Assembly: GCA_022419385.1 (NCBI GenBank)
Contig: JAJUBI010000001.1
Span: 1,612,001-1,676,000, forward strand
Origin: Paraconiothyrium sp. Pb-2020
Lineage: Eukaryota > Ascomycota > Dothideomycetes > Pleosporales > Didymosphaeriaceae
Direction of reading: 5' to 3'
Length of the DNA stretch: 64,000 nucleotides
The notes under the pieces are model-generated. The model worked only from the letters and a program-made list of their open reading frames with translations. It was not told the origin of the DNA and searched no databases. Both the position numbers and the translations under genes were made by a program. This document shows, piece after piece, positions 46,226 through 59,700 of this stretch; position 1 is the first letter of the stretch; every line of letters begins with the position of its first letter.

Positions 46226-48750
46226 TGTGATATGTGTGGGGTGCAGATTGAAGATGGGGAAAAGAGTATTTGTAAGTGGGCGTTTGCTGGCGGGGTAGCA
46301 GTTGAGGGAAGATGTGATGGTCGATGGGAAGATGATTGAGAATGACCCAGAAGGGGTCCAGATAAATACTCTGTTCAGCTTCGGTAACGCAGCGGATAGC
46401 TGGGTTCAGACAATAGTTTGTCCGACTGCTTGCTCCTACCTTCGCCCCATACGGCCACAAAGTTCTCCACACAAACTTTCCATTGGCATTCTCCGTGACG
46501 GCACCAGGTCGGGGCAAGCTGCCCTTCCGAGCATGCTAAGCCTTCAACGAGCACTCTTGTGTGCGCTCCCGATTCGGACTCCTTAGCTCCCGTAGGAGAT
46601 CCAGAGCCGCCTGTGTCAGGCAACGACTCAGATCAGGCATTGGAGGGTATTTTCGGACATGTGCGGGGCCGAAGACCCTTGTGGCGTTCCAGCTTGAGTA
46701 GAGGGCACAGTCAGCGAAAGCATGCTCGCAATAACCAGCCATCTCGATGACAACAACAATTTTGGAGACAACTCGTCTTGCGTTCACGCGTTGACGTGAG
46801 ATGGTCTCTCGGATGGCTGGATTCTGGACACTCACTGAGGTGAGAGGGTAATAGGGCTTGGGTAGCGCTAGTCTAAAGCTAGCTAGCGACCCATGCTTTT
46901 GGACGTCTGCAAAACAACAGCGAACCGGGCGAATGCAATCGGACCTGGGAGGCAATGGCATGTTCCGTTTGCGTGGCTATTGTGTGGCAGAGAGCACGGT
47001 GTGAGGACCGACTCTCGTGATGTGTCGCCCTCCTATGCGCCGTTCGGGAAAGCCCGAGTCTCGTCGCTGGCTGCACGACCTCTTCTTCTTCACCACTCCA
47101 ATTTTCTGCACATCTCAAGGCCTAGTGGCTCCCCGTACTCTTCTCCAGATGTCATGCTCAGCAGCGCAATTCCGAACAACTCAAACAGCCGGCTGCCTGA
47201 GTGCTCGGTGAAAGGAGGTGTTGCGCTCGTTTCCGGGCCCGTTCGGCTCCGCACTTCCACTATAGTGTCGCGGATAGCACATGCGCAATGACCTCAACCC
47301 CATTCTAGCATCGCAATCAGAATGAAAGAGTTGGTGAAGAGCGCAGCGTGCTGTGCTTCGTGAGCGTAGTTCCTTTTCGGAGGATTCATCGATTGCATCG
47401 CACACTGATCGTTTTCACTTATCTGTAAAGGTATAGATGGGATAACATGTTATACGACCGAATTCCAAACGGGGACGTTGATACCGTCTTTGCTTGCAAT
47501 TCGAAGTGAGAATGGTATTCGACCGAAGAAGATATAGTCTTCATATAGATCTTCCTGTACGTATTGAGTTTTGATCGGCGGTAGCCTAGCTCAACCCCGG
47601 CGTCCAAGGCACGAGTACACCTATCCGGAAGCAATGCTCCGCTCGCTGAAAGGTAGTCGCTTTTCGAGAAGCATATGATAGATCCATCCCCAAGTCCGGA
47701 ATCATTTAGCGGACTTCTGCGCTCTGAAGGGCGGCAATTCTGGAAAGGGGGCCTGGTCTATTCCTCTGGGCCATCTGCCGAGGGGAATCCAGCAGCTGGC
47801 ATAAAGGGCGTTTTCGAAAGCAATCTTAAAAGCTCAAGAATCATGAACAGGTAGAAGTTCAGGATGGCGTTATGCACTGCTCTTGAGCAAGCAGAGCGCT
47901 CCATTGGATGACTTCAACGAGGTCCCAGTCGGGCCAAATGGCATCTTGACGAGCCAAAGTATGTTTTGTTCTGTTCTTGGAACCAGGAGGTTTTGAGAAT
48001 CGAGAACACTCTGCGTACCGTATCGGTAGCTATTCGTCATGAGCTAGCTCGTCAGTGATTGCCATGCGCACCCACGCGTCTATGACCGTCGATGATTGTA
48101 CGTCCCGGCTCATCCACTCTTCGTATCGATCGATGCCGATTTCAAGACTCTAGTCCAAGTTTTGTTTAGCTACTGTAGCTTAACGCACGAATTGTGGTAT
48201 TGATGCCCGCTCCTCCCCTCATTGTCCGTAGCCTTAAGCTAGACCTCGGGTTATTGAACTGTGGTTGGAACCGAGTCACGGTGAGTTTTTCATGAGAATG
48301 AGCTCTCTCACATGGAAACCATGTGGTGGCTACTTCATGAAGCGTTGGTAAATTTTGAGGAACCAAAGAGGCTAGTGAGTCCGAAAGGATTGTGCGGCAA
48401 GTGCGTGTCACACCCAGAACGAAGAACTTGGCCTCGTTTCGATATAATGCAAAGCAACAAGGAGTCAAATCCTGCGGCTAATCATTTGTAGCCATCTCCT
48501 TTGGTCACCATGTACGCACGTCCACGACATGACAACATAGTTGCGGTTACATCCCGCCGCATAGCCTAGCCCAGCCCACATCCCCAGACAAGCTATACCC
48601 CTAACGCACTATGATGCACGAACTTCATTCCTTTTTCTAACTGTACCCCTCAATTACCGAATACAGTGACCTTCAAACAACGGTCTATGCACCACCGGCG
48701 TCAACAACCACCGATTCACCGTCGTCTAACCAGCATCATGCTAATCTACG
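46226..48750. other. Gene-free region upstream of BRN1
   Basis: About 2.5 kb with no supported gene. It presumably holds the BRN1 promoter. I did not identify a specific binding site for the neighbouring Cmr1-type regulator. Confidence 0.45.
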
Positions 48751-49260
48751 TCAAAGCTTGTAGGTGAGGTAAACTCCGTATGTGAGGTTTGCGGCCGGAA
48801 TCTCGGTCACCTTAGCGACAATGCTTGTAGTGAGGACAGCTGTTACGCATACTCGGTGCCTGCGTGATTTCTTGTGATACAGCGGCTGGTCTGTGACTTC
48901 TGATGCGAAGGCCAACAGCATATAATCTTGAATCATAGAGCTAATATCCTCCCGCGGAAGATTGATGGTCACATTCTGGACGGTCGCTTCGGCTGATTAG
49001 TGGACTCGATGGTGTCGTAGAGATCAGCTCAACCTGGTGTCTGGTTCACACCCGCACGTATACTTTTGTCGATCCCGCACCTTTCGTATAGTAGTACAAA
49101 CCGAGCATACCAAACGACACCGACGGCATAAGCTGGTTTGATCCTACTTCTGCAGTAAAAAACGATGGCACGGACAATGACGTTGCCGTCTGTCCGGAGC
49201 CACTGCACTCGATGTTAGTATGCGAGAGTTACACAGCGTCATGTAGTACTCACCACACAG
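48751..49260 (-). pseudogene. Possible relic or unannotated small gene between BRN1 and CMR1
   Basis: Two pieces read like real protein and can be spliced in frame: 49207-49058 (contains SGQTATSLSVPSFFTAEV and SVSFGMLGLYYYTKGAGS) and 48975-48751 (contains NVTINLPREDISSMIQ and VTEIPAANLTYGVYLTYKL, then a stop). The intron would be GTGCGG...GTCCAG. A short upstream piece with NRNGHC before a GTGAGT donor could be an earlier exon, but its frame meets a stop just upstream and no ATG or signal peptide is found. The balanced, beta-rich composition suggests a secreted or lectin-like protein. It is either the 3' part of a gene whose start I missed or a decayed copy. Confidence 0.35.
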
Positions 49261-50548
49261 TGACCGTTTCTATTGCCTACTAGACATGTTTCGTGCTCTC
49301 ATTCATGACTTATATTTGACGTGATAACCGGGAAGCGGTCGATAGACACACGAGTCTAGATACGCGTGGTCTTATCATCCCACCGGCTCTCGTCTTGCTT
49401 TCCCCTCGAGCATACCTGCATGACCGGGCCGGAGCCTCTACTCCGTCACTCCAAGCGCCGGGACGGACAATTGCCAAAACCACAAAGGCCTGCACACGTG
49501 CGACGAAATTGGAACAGACATCTCCATAATGGCTCTTTGGGCCCGGAATACGCGCTTCCGAGTACCTAACTACGTCAGGTGCATCCCTACCTACCTAAGT
49601 ATCCTTAGCCTAGGCGTGTGGGACAAGGTAAAATGGGTCACCTGCCGAGTTCAAGACCGTTATCCTGCTACACCGTGGGCAATTCTTTGAATAATCCCCA
49701 TCATCTAAAGGTATTTACTTGACCAGCCTGGTGCAGCAGCCTCATTGCAGATACCAGATGCCTTTGATCGACCTCGCGTACATCACCGCCTGTGATTGAC
49801 CACACCGTTATCGCCACCCATCGATATACATATTGACTGGCTACCCGCCACTACGATACATCCCTTACCCGACCCGCGAGCAGACATCGGACCCCACCAT
49901 CAGCCGCGAACGCCTCGAGACCGTTCCGTACGCCATCTGTGCCTCCGCTACGGCACCTGAAACGCAAGCGCACATACCGGAAGACCAATTATCGAAGAAC
50001 GAAAACACATAAGAGCATCGGGATCACACTCATTCCATGGAAGGACCTTGGAAAACGTTGATACGTAGAGCAGGCAAGGGAAAGATGGTAATGGTGAGGA
50101 TGATGCGTTCGATAGGATCTGGTCTCCAGTGCTTAGGAGAAAGAGGCGAGAAGGGACGGAAGGGTGTTGACATGGGGGCAACAAAGGAGTGACGCTGCCT
50201 CATAGAGGTAGAATATTAGACATTCGAACAGCAGAGGCAAGAGGAGGGTGAGAGGAACCTGGGAAGGCGGAATGGTGTGTTTGGAAAATACGTTAATGCT
50301 ATTAACGTGGCGGGACTATACATTACCGAAGGGTCTTCCCATCAGGCCGCAGGGTCATGAGGCGGCCTACCCTCCGAAGCCATCTATATGTGGCAGCAAC
50401 GATGAACGCCAACCGCTCGCTGAACGCCAATCACAAACTCCGGTCGACCTAAGGTCAAATGCTGCCCAAAGATCCAAGAGCACTTCCGGATCGAGTGTGT
50501 GAACACAAAATCTATCAGGAAAACGAGAAAGATGCGCACCCACTGGAT
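49261..50548. other. Intergenic region downstream of CMR1
   Basis: The 3' flank of CMR1; no supported coding sequence. Confidence 0.45.
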
Positions 50549-53500
50549 TTAGCCCCTGGCTAACTTTTCCAGTTTCCCACGTATACCATCGGAGAATCTC
50601 GTCGCAATGCCCTCTTCGATGACATCAACGCAGTGCGAAAGCACTCTGAAGCCATTATCGATGCCGATCGGCGTACCGTCGCGCTTAGTGAGTGTGGGAA
50701 CACCCTCTCTTCGCGTGACGTACCGGACAATGACAGGGTCGTTCGCCTGCAGACGATCGACCGGCACCGAAGAGCCTGGTGGGGTGTACTGGCCCTGCTG
50801 ATTTGGACTCGTGGACTCGTTATGAGTCAAAGCGTCCGTCCAGAGCACCAGCCCGGCGCGATAGATTGCACCAGGCCACCACGGAGGTCGAATGCCCTTG
50901 GACATCTCCCGAATGATGCGCATTATCTGTCCAGAGTGGAAGATAGCTTCGTGCACATCTGAGATGCACTTTTTGTGGATCCATAACATCTGCTGGTATG
51001 TATCAACGCCTTCCCTTCGAGCAAGTTTCTCGATCTCGGGAAAATTGGTTACAGCATTCATGCTGACGAGATGAAACATGACTAGATTGGCCTGCATCAT
51101 AGGACACATGGGGTTCATCGCCATGTAGCGCTCTGCCAGCTCGAACCATCTCTGTAGTAGTGACTGCACCTCTTCGAGCCGCACACGAGTAGACGCGGCG
51201 GTCACAGCTCTGGAGCGCTGTCTCGAAGCCATGCTGTCGGAGAAGCAGCTTAGCAGTTGACAGTATTGGCACACCAGAGTCTGCAGAGGATGTAGCAGTA
51301 GACGAAGGTGCAGCGGAGTAAGCTGGATATCTTGTGCAACAATCTCGTCGTCAAGAAAGTGACGAAACAGGTCCCTGAGACTCAGTGGCCGAGCACCAGA
51401 GCCCACGGACGAGTAGCCGTTCGAAAATTCATGCACCTTACTGAACATGTCAGACCATTCCGAAGCGTCCGCTGTCTGCCAAAGCCCGTCGGCATCCGGC
51501 ATAGGCGCACCAAATTCCGTGACGGAGAACAACGGAGCTGTGTCATGGAACAACGATAGGTCCTGATCGACCATCACCCACGAGTAGATGAGCCTATTTG
51601 AAAGGTTAGTAAGCGGCGTCACGTGATCAGCTCTGCGCAGGGATGCACGGCTGGAAGGATCTGCACTTACCGACTTCGACCTTCCTGCTGAATCCAGTCT
51701 CGCCACAGAACGTCCGTTCTGTTTCCATTTAGATGAGGTGTCGAGAGTCGCTGAGGTTCGAGAATGCCCGAGTGCCGCAGCATTGCGAAGTACATCCCGC
51801 GCTGACCCATGGCAATGTCCATCTGCCACTTGTCCCCACTCCACGCCGCTTGTACTGTGAAGAGAAGAGCTGCGCGCAGTACGATGGGATCGCCGGCCAT
51901 GATGATATTCTTCTCAACAAGATCGAACAAGGAAATGCGGCACGCCTCGGTGATACCGCCGGTCAACCACCGCGCCTCCATCGACGGGATATTAATTCCG
52001 CCCTGTGCGATCATCATCAATATCAAAAGACTGGATGCTTTGTCGTTGTAATTTTGCATGAGCTCATTTGCATCCAGCATTCCACGCGAAGTGGTTGGAT
52101 AAAAACGCTCGAAAGAGTTGGCATAAGAACGAAGGAACAGATCCAGTACAGGAGCAGGGGGCAAGAGAACAAAATTTGACGCCGTTGATCCCGGCGAGTC
52201 GCTACTAGAGCTGGACATACCGTCTTTGTGGATGTCGAGGGCCTTGTGCAGAAAACTCTGCGTAATGGCAAGCAGCTTGTCACGCGTTGATTCGTATATC
52301 TTGGCAACACCCACTCGTCCGCTCTGCTGGAAGTCGGTCTCGTCCCAAGAGGGCCGCCAGTTGCTCCATCCTTCGTGGTTCTTGAGGCTTTGCTCCAGAC
52401 GTTCCAGGTTCAATCTCGCAGTACGAGGACAGGAGCTAGATGGAATAATGGGAGTGCAGCGAAACACAGACCATCCATCGTGGGCCGCAATGATGGCTCC
52501 AAGGTCGGGAACGCCAGCGTCGACAATGGAATTCTGTCTGTTCGACGGGTAAAACATAGAGGCAGAGCTGCCAATCTGCAAGTCGGAGAACGACTCGTCC
52601 ATTCTCGGTGTTTGAATCGGTGTTTGAACCGGCCCAAAAGTCTGGGAAGGTGACATCTCGGGTATCATGCCCAGGATGCCATCAGTCGGAGGACCCATAG
52701 TGATGTCCATGTTCATGGACATCATCAATGAAGGGTCGATCCTCATAGGGTCGAAATCCTGACCTATCGACATGGTGTTCCAAGGATCCATGATGAATCG
52801 AGGACTGGGCTCATCCGAGTGGTTCTGTACAGTGCCCACGAAGTCCTCGTAGCCTGACATTGGTGTTTGCGAGATGAACCCGTTGACTGGCGTGGGTAGC
52901 GGAGACAAGACCGATGGCATCGTCGAAGGGAGACCATTGGGCGTCGACTGCTCGAAGAACGGTGGTGTGGTCGTTGCGATGGGTATATGCAGTGGCTTTT
53001 CCTCTGGAGGCGGATTCTGCAACTGTTGCACAGGCTGAGAGATGGATGGGTTCCGCGAGTGTGCAACGGACGTAGGCTGTGGTGACTGGCGCGGCTGCGT
53101 CTGACCATTCGATAATTGTGGTGGCGACTGTCCTTGAGGGTGCACTGTCTGTGATTGCGCTTGGACCGGCATTTGACCTTCTCGTACTGGAGAGTTGCCA
53201 CCAGAGTTGTCTTGGGATTCGTTGTTACTTGCCGACTCGCTTGATCCACTAGTGGCAGCCTCGCCCGTCGCTATGACCCTGTTCACATTCTTTGAAGCTC
53301 GTCGTGTAGGACGCAAGGTGCACTTGAGATTCCGTTGTGCACAGCGGCTGCATGGGAACTTCTTATCGCACTTTGTCTTGGTCTTGGCGCAATTGCTGCA
53401 TGCAATAGGTGTTCGGCCTGCCGACTTGGGAATGATGCCAGCGTTCGGAGGAAGGCCTTCTTGATTGTTCGCATCGCGACCGTGGACTGTGTAATGCCTC

Positions 53501-53759
53501 TGGAGGAGGTCTCTGGTGCCTCAATCAGTACTCGTATTGGTCGGACTTTGGGGCACGAGCACTCTGATGAGTACGTACCGGCGGGCAAAGCTCATGTGAC
53601 ATGTGAAGCACTTGAACGGTTTGACATTGGTGTCTAGAAGAGATGGTCAGCTCATTGGGTCAGTTCAAGAGGTCAAGAGCAAGACTTACGGGTAAGAATG
53701 TGTCTTTCGAGGTGTTCGTCTCGCGTGAAGGACTGCCCACAATAGGTACAGAAAACCAT
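50549..53759 (-). CDS. CMR1: Cmr1-type melanin transcription factor (two C2H2 fingers plus Zn2Cys6)
   Basis: Four exons: 53759-53690, 53633-53579, 53512-51671 and 51593-50549, 1003 residues. Cmr1-type proteins activate DHN melanin genes in pleosporalean fungi. The rare double DNA-binding layout is explicit: C2H2 finger 1 with C4, C7, H20, H24 (CTYCGQSFTRDEHLERH); finger 2 with C32, C35, H48, H52; then a Zn2Cys6 cluster with C80, C83, C90, C96, C99, C106 (CSNCAKTKTKCDKKFPC). A Gln/Pro/Ser-rich linker follows, then a fungal-specific regulatory domain from about residue 380 (DLFLRSYANSFERFYPTTSR, GGITEACRISLFDLVEKNII, PPWWPGAIYRAGLVLWTDAL). The first two introns interrupt the finger region, and all joins keep the frame. 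BRN1 lies 4.3 kb away in the same orientation. Confidence 0.95.
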
Positions 53760-56700
53760 GCTGAAGAGTCGATGCTGCAACGACTTTTGGTGAAGAGCGA
53801 GGGTTGATCTATGATGCAGGAACGGACGAGAATACGCAAAACGAAGGTGTTGTGGTGGTGATAGGTGTTAGCGTTGAGAGCGTACCACAGACATGAAGGT
53901 GGAGAACAACAGTTGGCGGGGCGTAACCAAGTTATGATAGTGCAAATGGCGGGAACGAGGACAGACGGGAGTTGTGTTCAGCGGTTTCGACTCGGGGTTG
54001 CAGTGTATAAGGCTTGGTTCCGCGTGGAATAGTCGCTGTCCTGGATGGGTAAGGCGTAGTTGGGGTTCGTAGCGGATGACTGGAGCTAAACGACAATAGC
54101 AACCTCCGACTAGGCTCTGATGTTGCAAGTTTCAAGATGGTGGTTAGCGGTGAGTGCTTGTCAGGCAGGCTGCGGGCTAGCTGGCGGCGGTGGTGCGGAT
54201 AGAGAATGGAACCTAGGGAGAGGAACTGGCAGGGCAGACGCAGAGGGAAACGGATGAGACGGGTAGGCAACGTGAGGGCATATCAGACGGAATGGTGGAC
54301 ATGCCGGCGGAGATGAGCTTGTACGCTTCTGCTGGATCTGCCTTTCCCAACGCGGCGCATCGTTGCATAATCAAGAATGGAAGCGCAGCAACGACGGTCA
54401 TCGACTGCTGGGCCTAGCTGCCCCGAAAACAACGCCCAGCTAGTCCTGGGATTCCGTTACATGGGGCGCCAGGGGCTCGGCCTAGCATGGCGCCATCCAT
54501 GGAGCCAGGACGGGGGCATCTGGATGATCGGCGCGGACGGGGGCAGTGGGGGGGGAGTGCTGGCATGTGCGAGCGATGGCAGCTGAGGAAGCCAGCAGGG
54601 CGCTGTGGCACAGTATGCGCACGGGCCGGGCGCGCGAGTCTGACGGTAATGAATTCGTATGTACAGTACGGTATCCTCGGTAGCGGCACCACGACCTGCA
54701 TGCAGTCGAGCGTTCCGGTGCGTGGGCGTGGGCCCGGTCGTGGTACGCGCCCTGCTCGTTTGGGGTCATGAGCTTATCGACGCTGCAAGCCCGCCGCCAC
54801 CGCCTATGAGCACCCCCGGGAATGCTGGCCGCACCGCGTCGGCCACAGCAACAGCAACGAGAGACAGCCACTGTCGTCGGTCCTGTTCGCCAGCTCCTCA
54901 GCCTCGCGCGCGACGTTGCTGCGTATGGCCGTCATGGTCGTCTATTGACTTTTAGCTTGCACCCTCGCGGCTCCACACGGTCGAGCGCTGCGAACGGCAG
55001 CCATCCGGCCCAATCACCGCCCGCCATGCCCGCCGTCGCTACCGTGCTGATCATCGTGTCGAGTGCTTGCACATGAAGGCGCCATTGTGCGTGCTGCTCT
55101 GCACCTCCGACACACAGCGAGCCGTCGTTGCCGTCGCGGCTGCATGGCTTCGCGGGCCTGCTCCAGGGTCGACGACTCATGGCTGCAAGGTATAAACTGC
55201 GCTGCTGAGATCTGCTCGCAGGGTTCGCGCGAGCCAACAGGGGATCTCCCGGCCCGCTCAAGCTTTTCTTGGCCGTCTGGCTCGGAATGTTTCCCAGGGG
55301 CAGCCTTGTCGCTCCTCCACACACATACCATCCGGCCCTCTTCACCGCACTAGAAACCTTCGCTGGACCTGAGCGGCGGCGCTCTCCCAACGAGCATCCT
55401 GGATGAGCATGCGCCCCTGTCGTCCGCGTCGAGATCCCACATCTCGAACATCTCGATATGCTCCGCTCTAGCCACTGTACATGCCCCAACAAGATTCGCA
55501 GCGGCAATTTCCAATTGTAACCCTGTATTTCGACACTGTGAGCCCATGCCTGGAAGCGGCTAGATGGATCGAAAAGTCGCCGGTATCGTCCTGGATGTTG
55601 GCGCGCTTACATCGTAGAGCATACCCGGCATGCGGCAGGGAACATAAATCGACCGCTATCATGATGTATACAGCTGCGCATCGTTGCCATCACCACTCTG
55701 CTTCACCGGGAGTTGCGTTATCAGCTCCACAGCGCTTTGTTTTGGGCTATTTCGGCAGATGGCACTGAGGCTGTCTGAACCCATGCCAGCGGCAACCCAA
55801 GGGAAGCCGAGTCGGCCTTGAGCGAGGTCCTCACCAATTGCTGGCCGACACGAACCACAACGAACCTCGACTGACTAGACGATATATGCACGACTATGTA
55901 TCCCTCGAACGCGCCTCGTACTTCTCGAAAAGTATAGAGGGGATTGCTGCTCGCTTGCGGAAGCCCCGGCTGTCGATCCTACGATAGTACTTCCCACAAA
56001 GGAAGCGTATGCTGGGAGACCAAGACGCCCAGTGATGCGCTTGGTTGAGCATGCGCGATGCACAGTTCTTGTCGCTGCGGATCCTCGGACCCTGAGACGA
56101 CGACAAGAACTGGATACGCGACTCGCCGAGGATTGGACATAGGAGAAGTGTTGTGCGTGACAATGCCCGTGTGAACATGGTCAACGTTTGGTTTCCCCGT
56201 GTACTCGACCAGCGATGTTCGCGAATCCCCAGGTGCCTGAAACATTGCTTGGCCCGCAAAACTATCGTTTCATAGACTGAGTCGTCATCAAACGACGGGC
56301 GGCTGTCTCGAGAAGTATTGAAACAATGACATCGAAGACCAGACGTCAGCTAAATATATCCAGATAGGCTGAGGATCCTCGTTCACTTGCGTTTTCGGAT
56401 TCGTCGCACTAACGCCGTCAAGGGCTGGCCAGCTGCTTCAAGCGAGCAGTTGTCAGCTAGCCGTACGAAACCTTGCGACGAACGCCACAATCCGCGGTAA
56501 TTGTGTGCCCTGGCCGTGCCAGGAAATAGCCAAAGGCAGTCACGTTATTCCCAGGACACGCTGCCCGGTGTTGGCAACGACGGCATCTTGAAAACGCAGG
56601 CGACTTGGATTGAACTGACGAGGGCGTATTTACGTGGACCGGAACATGAATGCCAAAGGCCCCGCTCACCGCATTTCGACGCGACTGATGACGACGGTGC

Positions 56701-59700
56701 AATGCGGGAGGACCTTCAGCCGTAGCGCGGTCCGCTTGAGTGTCGACTGCCCAGCAGCAACTTTCTGCAAAGGCGCTTGCCACGGAGCTCACGATACCAA
56801 GCCAGAATGAGCAATCGAGGCGACCTGTTGATACTATCATTATCGTGCGCACTCGCTAGATAGCAAAGCAGACGGGCGGTGGTGATGTCACGTGGCTGCA
56901 GCCACGCGGGCGCCAAACGGCCGAATCATCGCTCCCTGCGGAAGCGTTCGCCGTCTGCAGCGGAGGTGGCGGTCGTTGAAGGTTGCTTGCTGGCTGGCAT
57001 GGTGCAATTGGTTGTATAGGCATTGGCATACGTAGTGAAGGAACAAGCGTACAATTGACGTTGTAGCAAGCTGTATGTTGTGCTGAGATAGCCTGGAGGA
57101 AGTCGCTTGCCAAGCCTGAGATGACGTCACCGGGCAGCCTTAACCGGCGCCCCCACTCCGCTGCAACTGATTGGGCAGGGGCGTTCTAGGCGGAGACGGG
57201 GCTTTCTTACGGGGACCAACACCACGTTTGACTTCTGCATTGAGAGCATAGAGAACGGTAGTTAATCCTCAGGACTCAGCGTTAGTTTCGCTTCACAACT
57301 ACAATACTGTTCGGATCTCCTCCGGCAATCCTACTGTCTCGCTTCAGCCGGTCGAAAGCGTGGCTGACTGAGTATCTTGGGCGCACTGTGGGGGAAGTGG
57401 CGTGGGATGATACCTGCGCGAGCTAAGGTAGACGCCTGCCCTACGAGGTCCTCGGGTGGTCGTTCTATCTCAGCGATTGACGGATTGGGACTGCAGATCA
57501 TGCATGGCTTGCTAAGTGGACATCGATGGCTCGTAACGGGAGCCGCAGCAATGGAAAACGAAACGACTTCAATCTGCTAGAGTAACAACGCGGGGTAGCA
57601 ATTACTGCCCTTCTCTTCGTCCCAACCGATGCTGACGACGTGCAGTCTTCGCTTTCGGTACCGGTTGGATCATCTCAAAATGTGCCTGCCACCGAGGCCA
57701 TCATGCCAAACGTTCTCGAGCGTTGCCCATGGATGAAAGCGACGAAGAATACAACTTCTGTAATCACTACCTCAGTCCGATTCAACATGCAGTTGAGGGT
57801 ACCAACGCCTAGCGCGGTCTAGACGAGGCCATTCCCGAAACTTCGACGCTTTCTTTGTTTTCCACACGGTGAACTCGCCGCTTGTAGCCTGACTAACGAA
57901 ACACGTACATGTTCAGGACATGGTGAAGCTCTTCTATCATCGAAGTGTTATTTTGCCAACTTGAGGTCATACACACACTTGCCCTATTTGGGTGCGCAGT
58001 GCGCATTCCGCAAAGCCACAGCTGTCGTCGAATTACGACCTTGGGGCCCCGGAATGCCTGGAACCAAATACAAAACTTAAGGCAACAAATGCCTTCAAAC
58101 TTATCACCCTGATGGCGTGGCGTCGCAAACCTGTGTTCACCTCTACTCAAGTATCAGCGCTAACTCCACAACAAGTACAACCATCAGCTTACTCGTGCAA
58201 TAGCTTCTTCCGGACGACAGTAAGCTGCATTAATTTCCACATAGGCCGGCAAAACTACCAGCGAGCTGTCAGACCTATGAGAACCTTACTAGGCCACGGG
58301 CACTATGCCGCTCGTGGCGTTGCATAGAATTGTTGAAGATAACGCGGGGCCATTAGAACGGCTTACGTGTTATTACAGATACATGTTCTACGCTTCTGCA
58401 GGATTTCGATAGTATACACATGACGTGGTCCTAAGGACCGCGTGCGCAAGATTTGCTCTGGATAAGTCAACTATCACACTTCTCGTTCACAATCCACGGG
58501 TACGCACGTATGTGCACTCCCCGCCGAAGCAGTGGCAAACATCCTGCCAGTCAGCAAGTCAGCAAGATTGGAAGATAGGACTTGCAGAGGTTTCCCGATG
58601 CGAGGCTCGTCTTCATGTTTCGATTGGCTCGTGGCCACCTAGCCTACTTGAAAGCTGAATGGGCCATATGCACTTCACTTCATCTGCAGTTAACTCCGGA
58701 ATCTCGAACCCAGGAGCTGACTGTATCAGCGGAGAAGGATTTGGACACCTTATCCAAGATAATGGTCCGCATAGGCGCATTGCCGTTTTACGAGATGTTT
58801 AAATTCCGCCCCCGGAGCAAGCCCACGAGCCGTACGGCCCTAGATGCACCGCCATGTCGCGGATGAAGTAGATATCGGAGCGACACCGCGGACACACGCT
58901 TAGTACGTAAAAGCTATGCGACGCGAGCATGACCACATGCAGCATTTGCCCAGAGCGAGAAGCTTGCGATCTGTGGGGCACCAATGGGAAATCCTGCGGA
59001 TCGCCTTGCGCATGAGACGACATCTCTATTGTGCATTGCTTCTATCGTCAAGGTCAATGCAATCCTGAGTCCTTGCACATGTGTAATCTTGTTGTACGAC
59101 AGGTTTAGAAAGGCGAATTTGTTTGTCAACTCAGAAGTCCAAGTAAAGCATCGGAAGAAGTATAATCCTGACGTCGACGACATCTCGCTACTGTAGATAA
59201 GACTGCACTTGTAGGCGAATATTGGCAGGGCTGTTATCGTTATTGACGTTGTGCCAGGTAAATCACGAACTTCAAAGTAGTACCGCTGCGCACGAGCACG
59301 CGAAAACAGCAAATGCACAACGAAGTATGAGTGGGCCGCAGTCGACTTGGCTTCTTCTGTTGAAGTACTTCTGACAGCTGGCGAAAAGGTCAGCCTTTGC
59401 GAAGAAACGTGGTTTCCATGTAACGTCTACAAAAAAAACCCCACATGTTGGTGAAAGCCAACCACTGTGCATCATCAGCCTCAATCTGCGCAAACAGGCT
59501 CACCATCGTGTCCTGGCCATCGGCATGCCGATCGGCTATCACCATGGGACTTCGCATGTGCGACTATCGGAACCAGAGTAGCCGATGTGCAACTCCCCGA
59601 AGCTCTGTAGCCGCCGTGTAACAGATCTCCGTAGACCCGATCCCAGGTCGCACAGAATAGACACGTGTCTAAGACCCTTGATGGAGAGGCGAGGTTCCAC

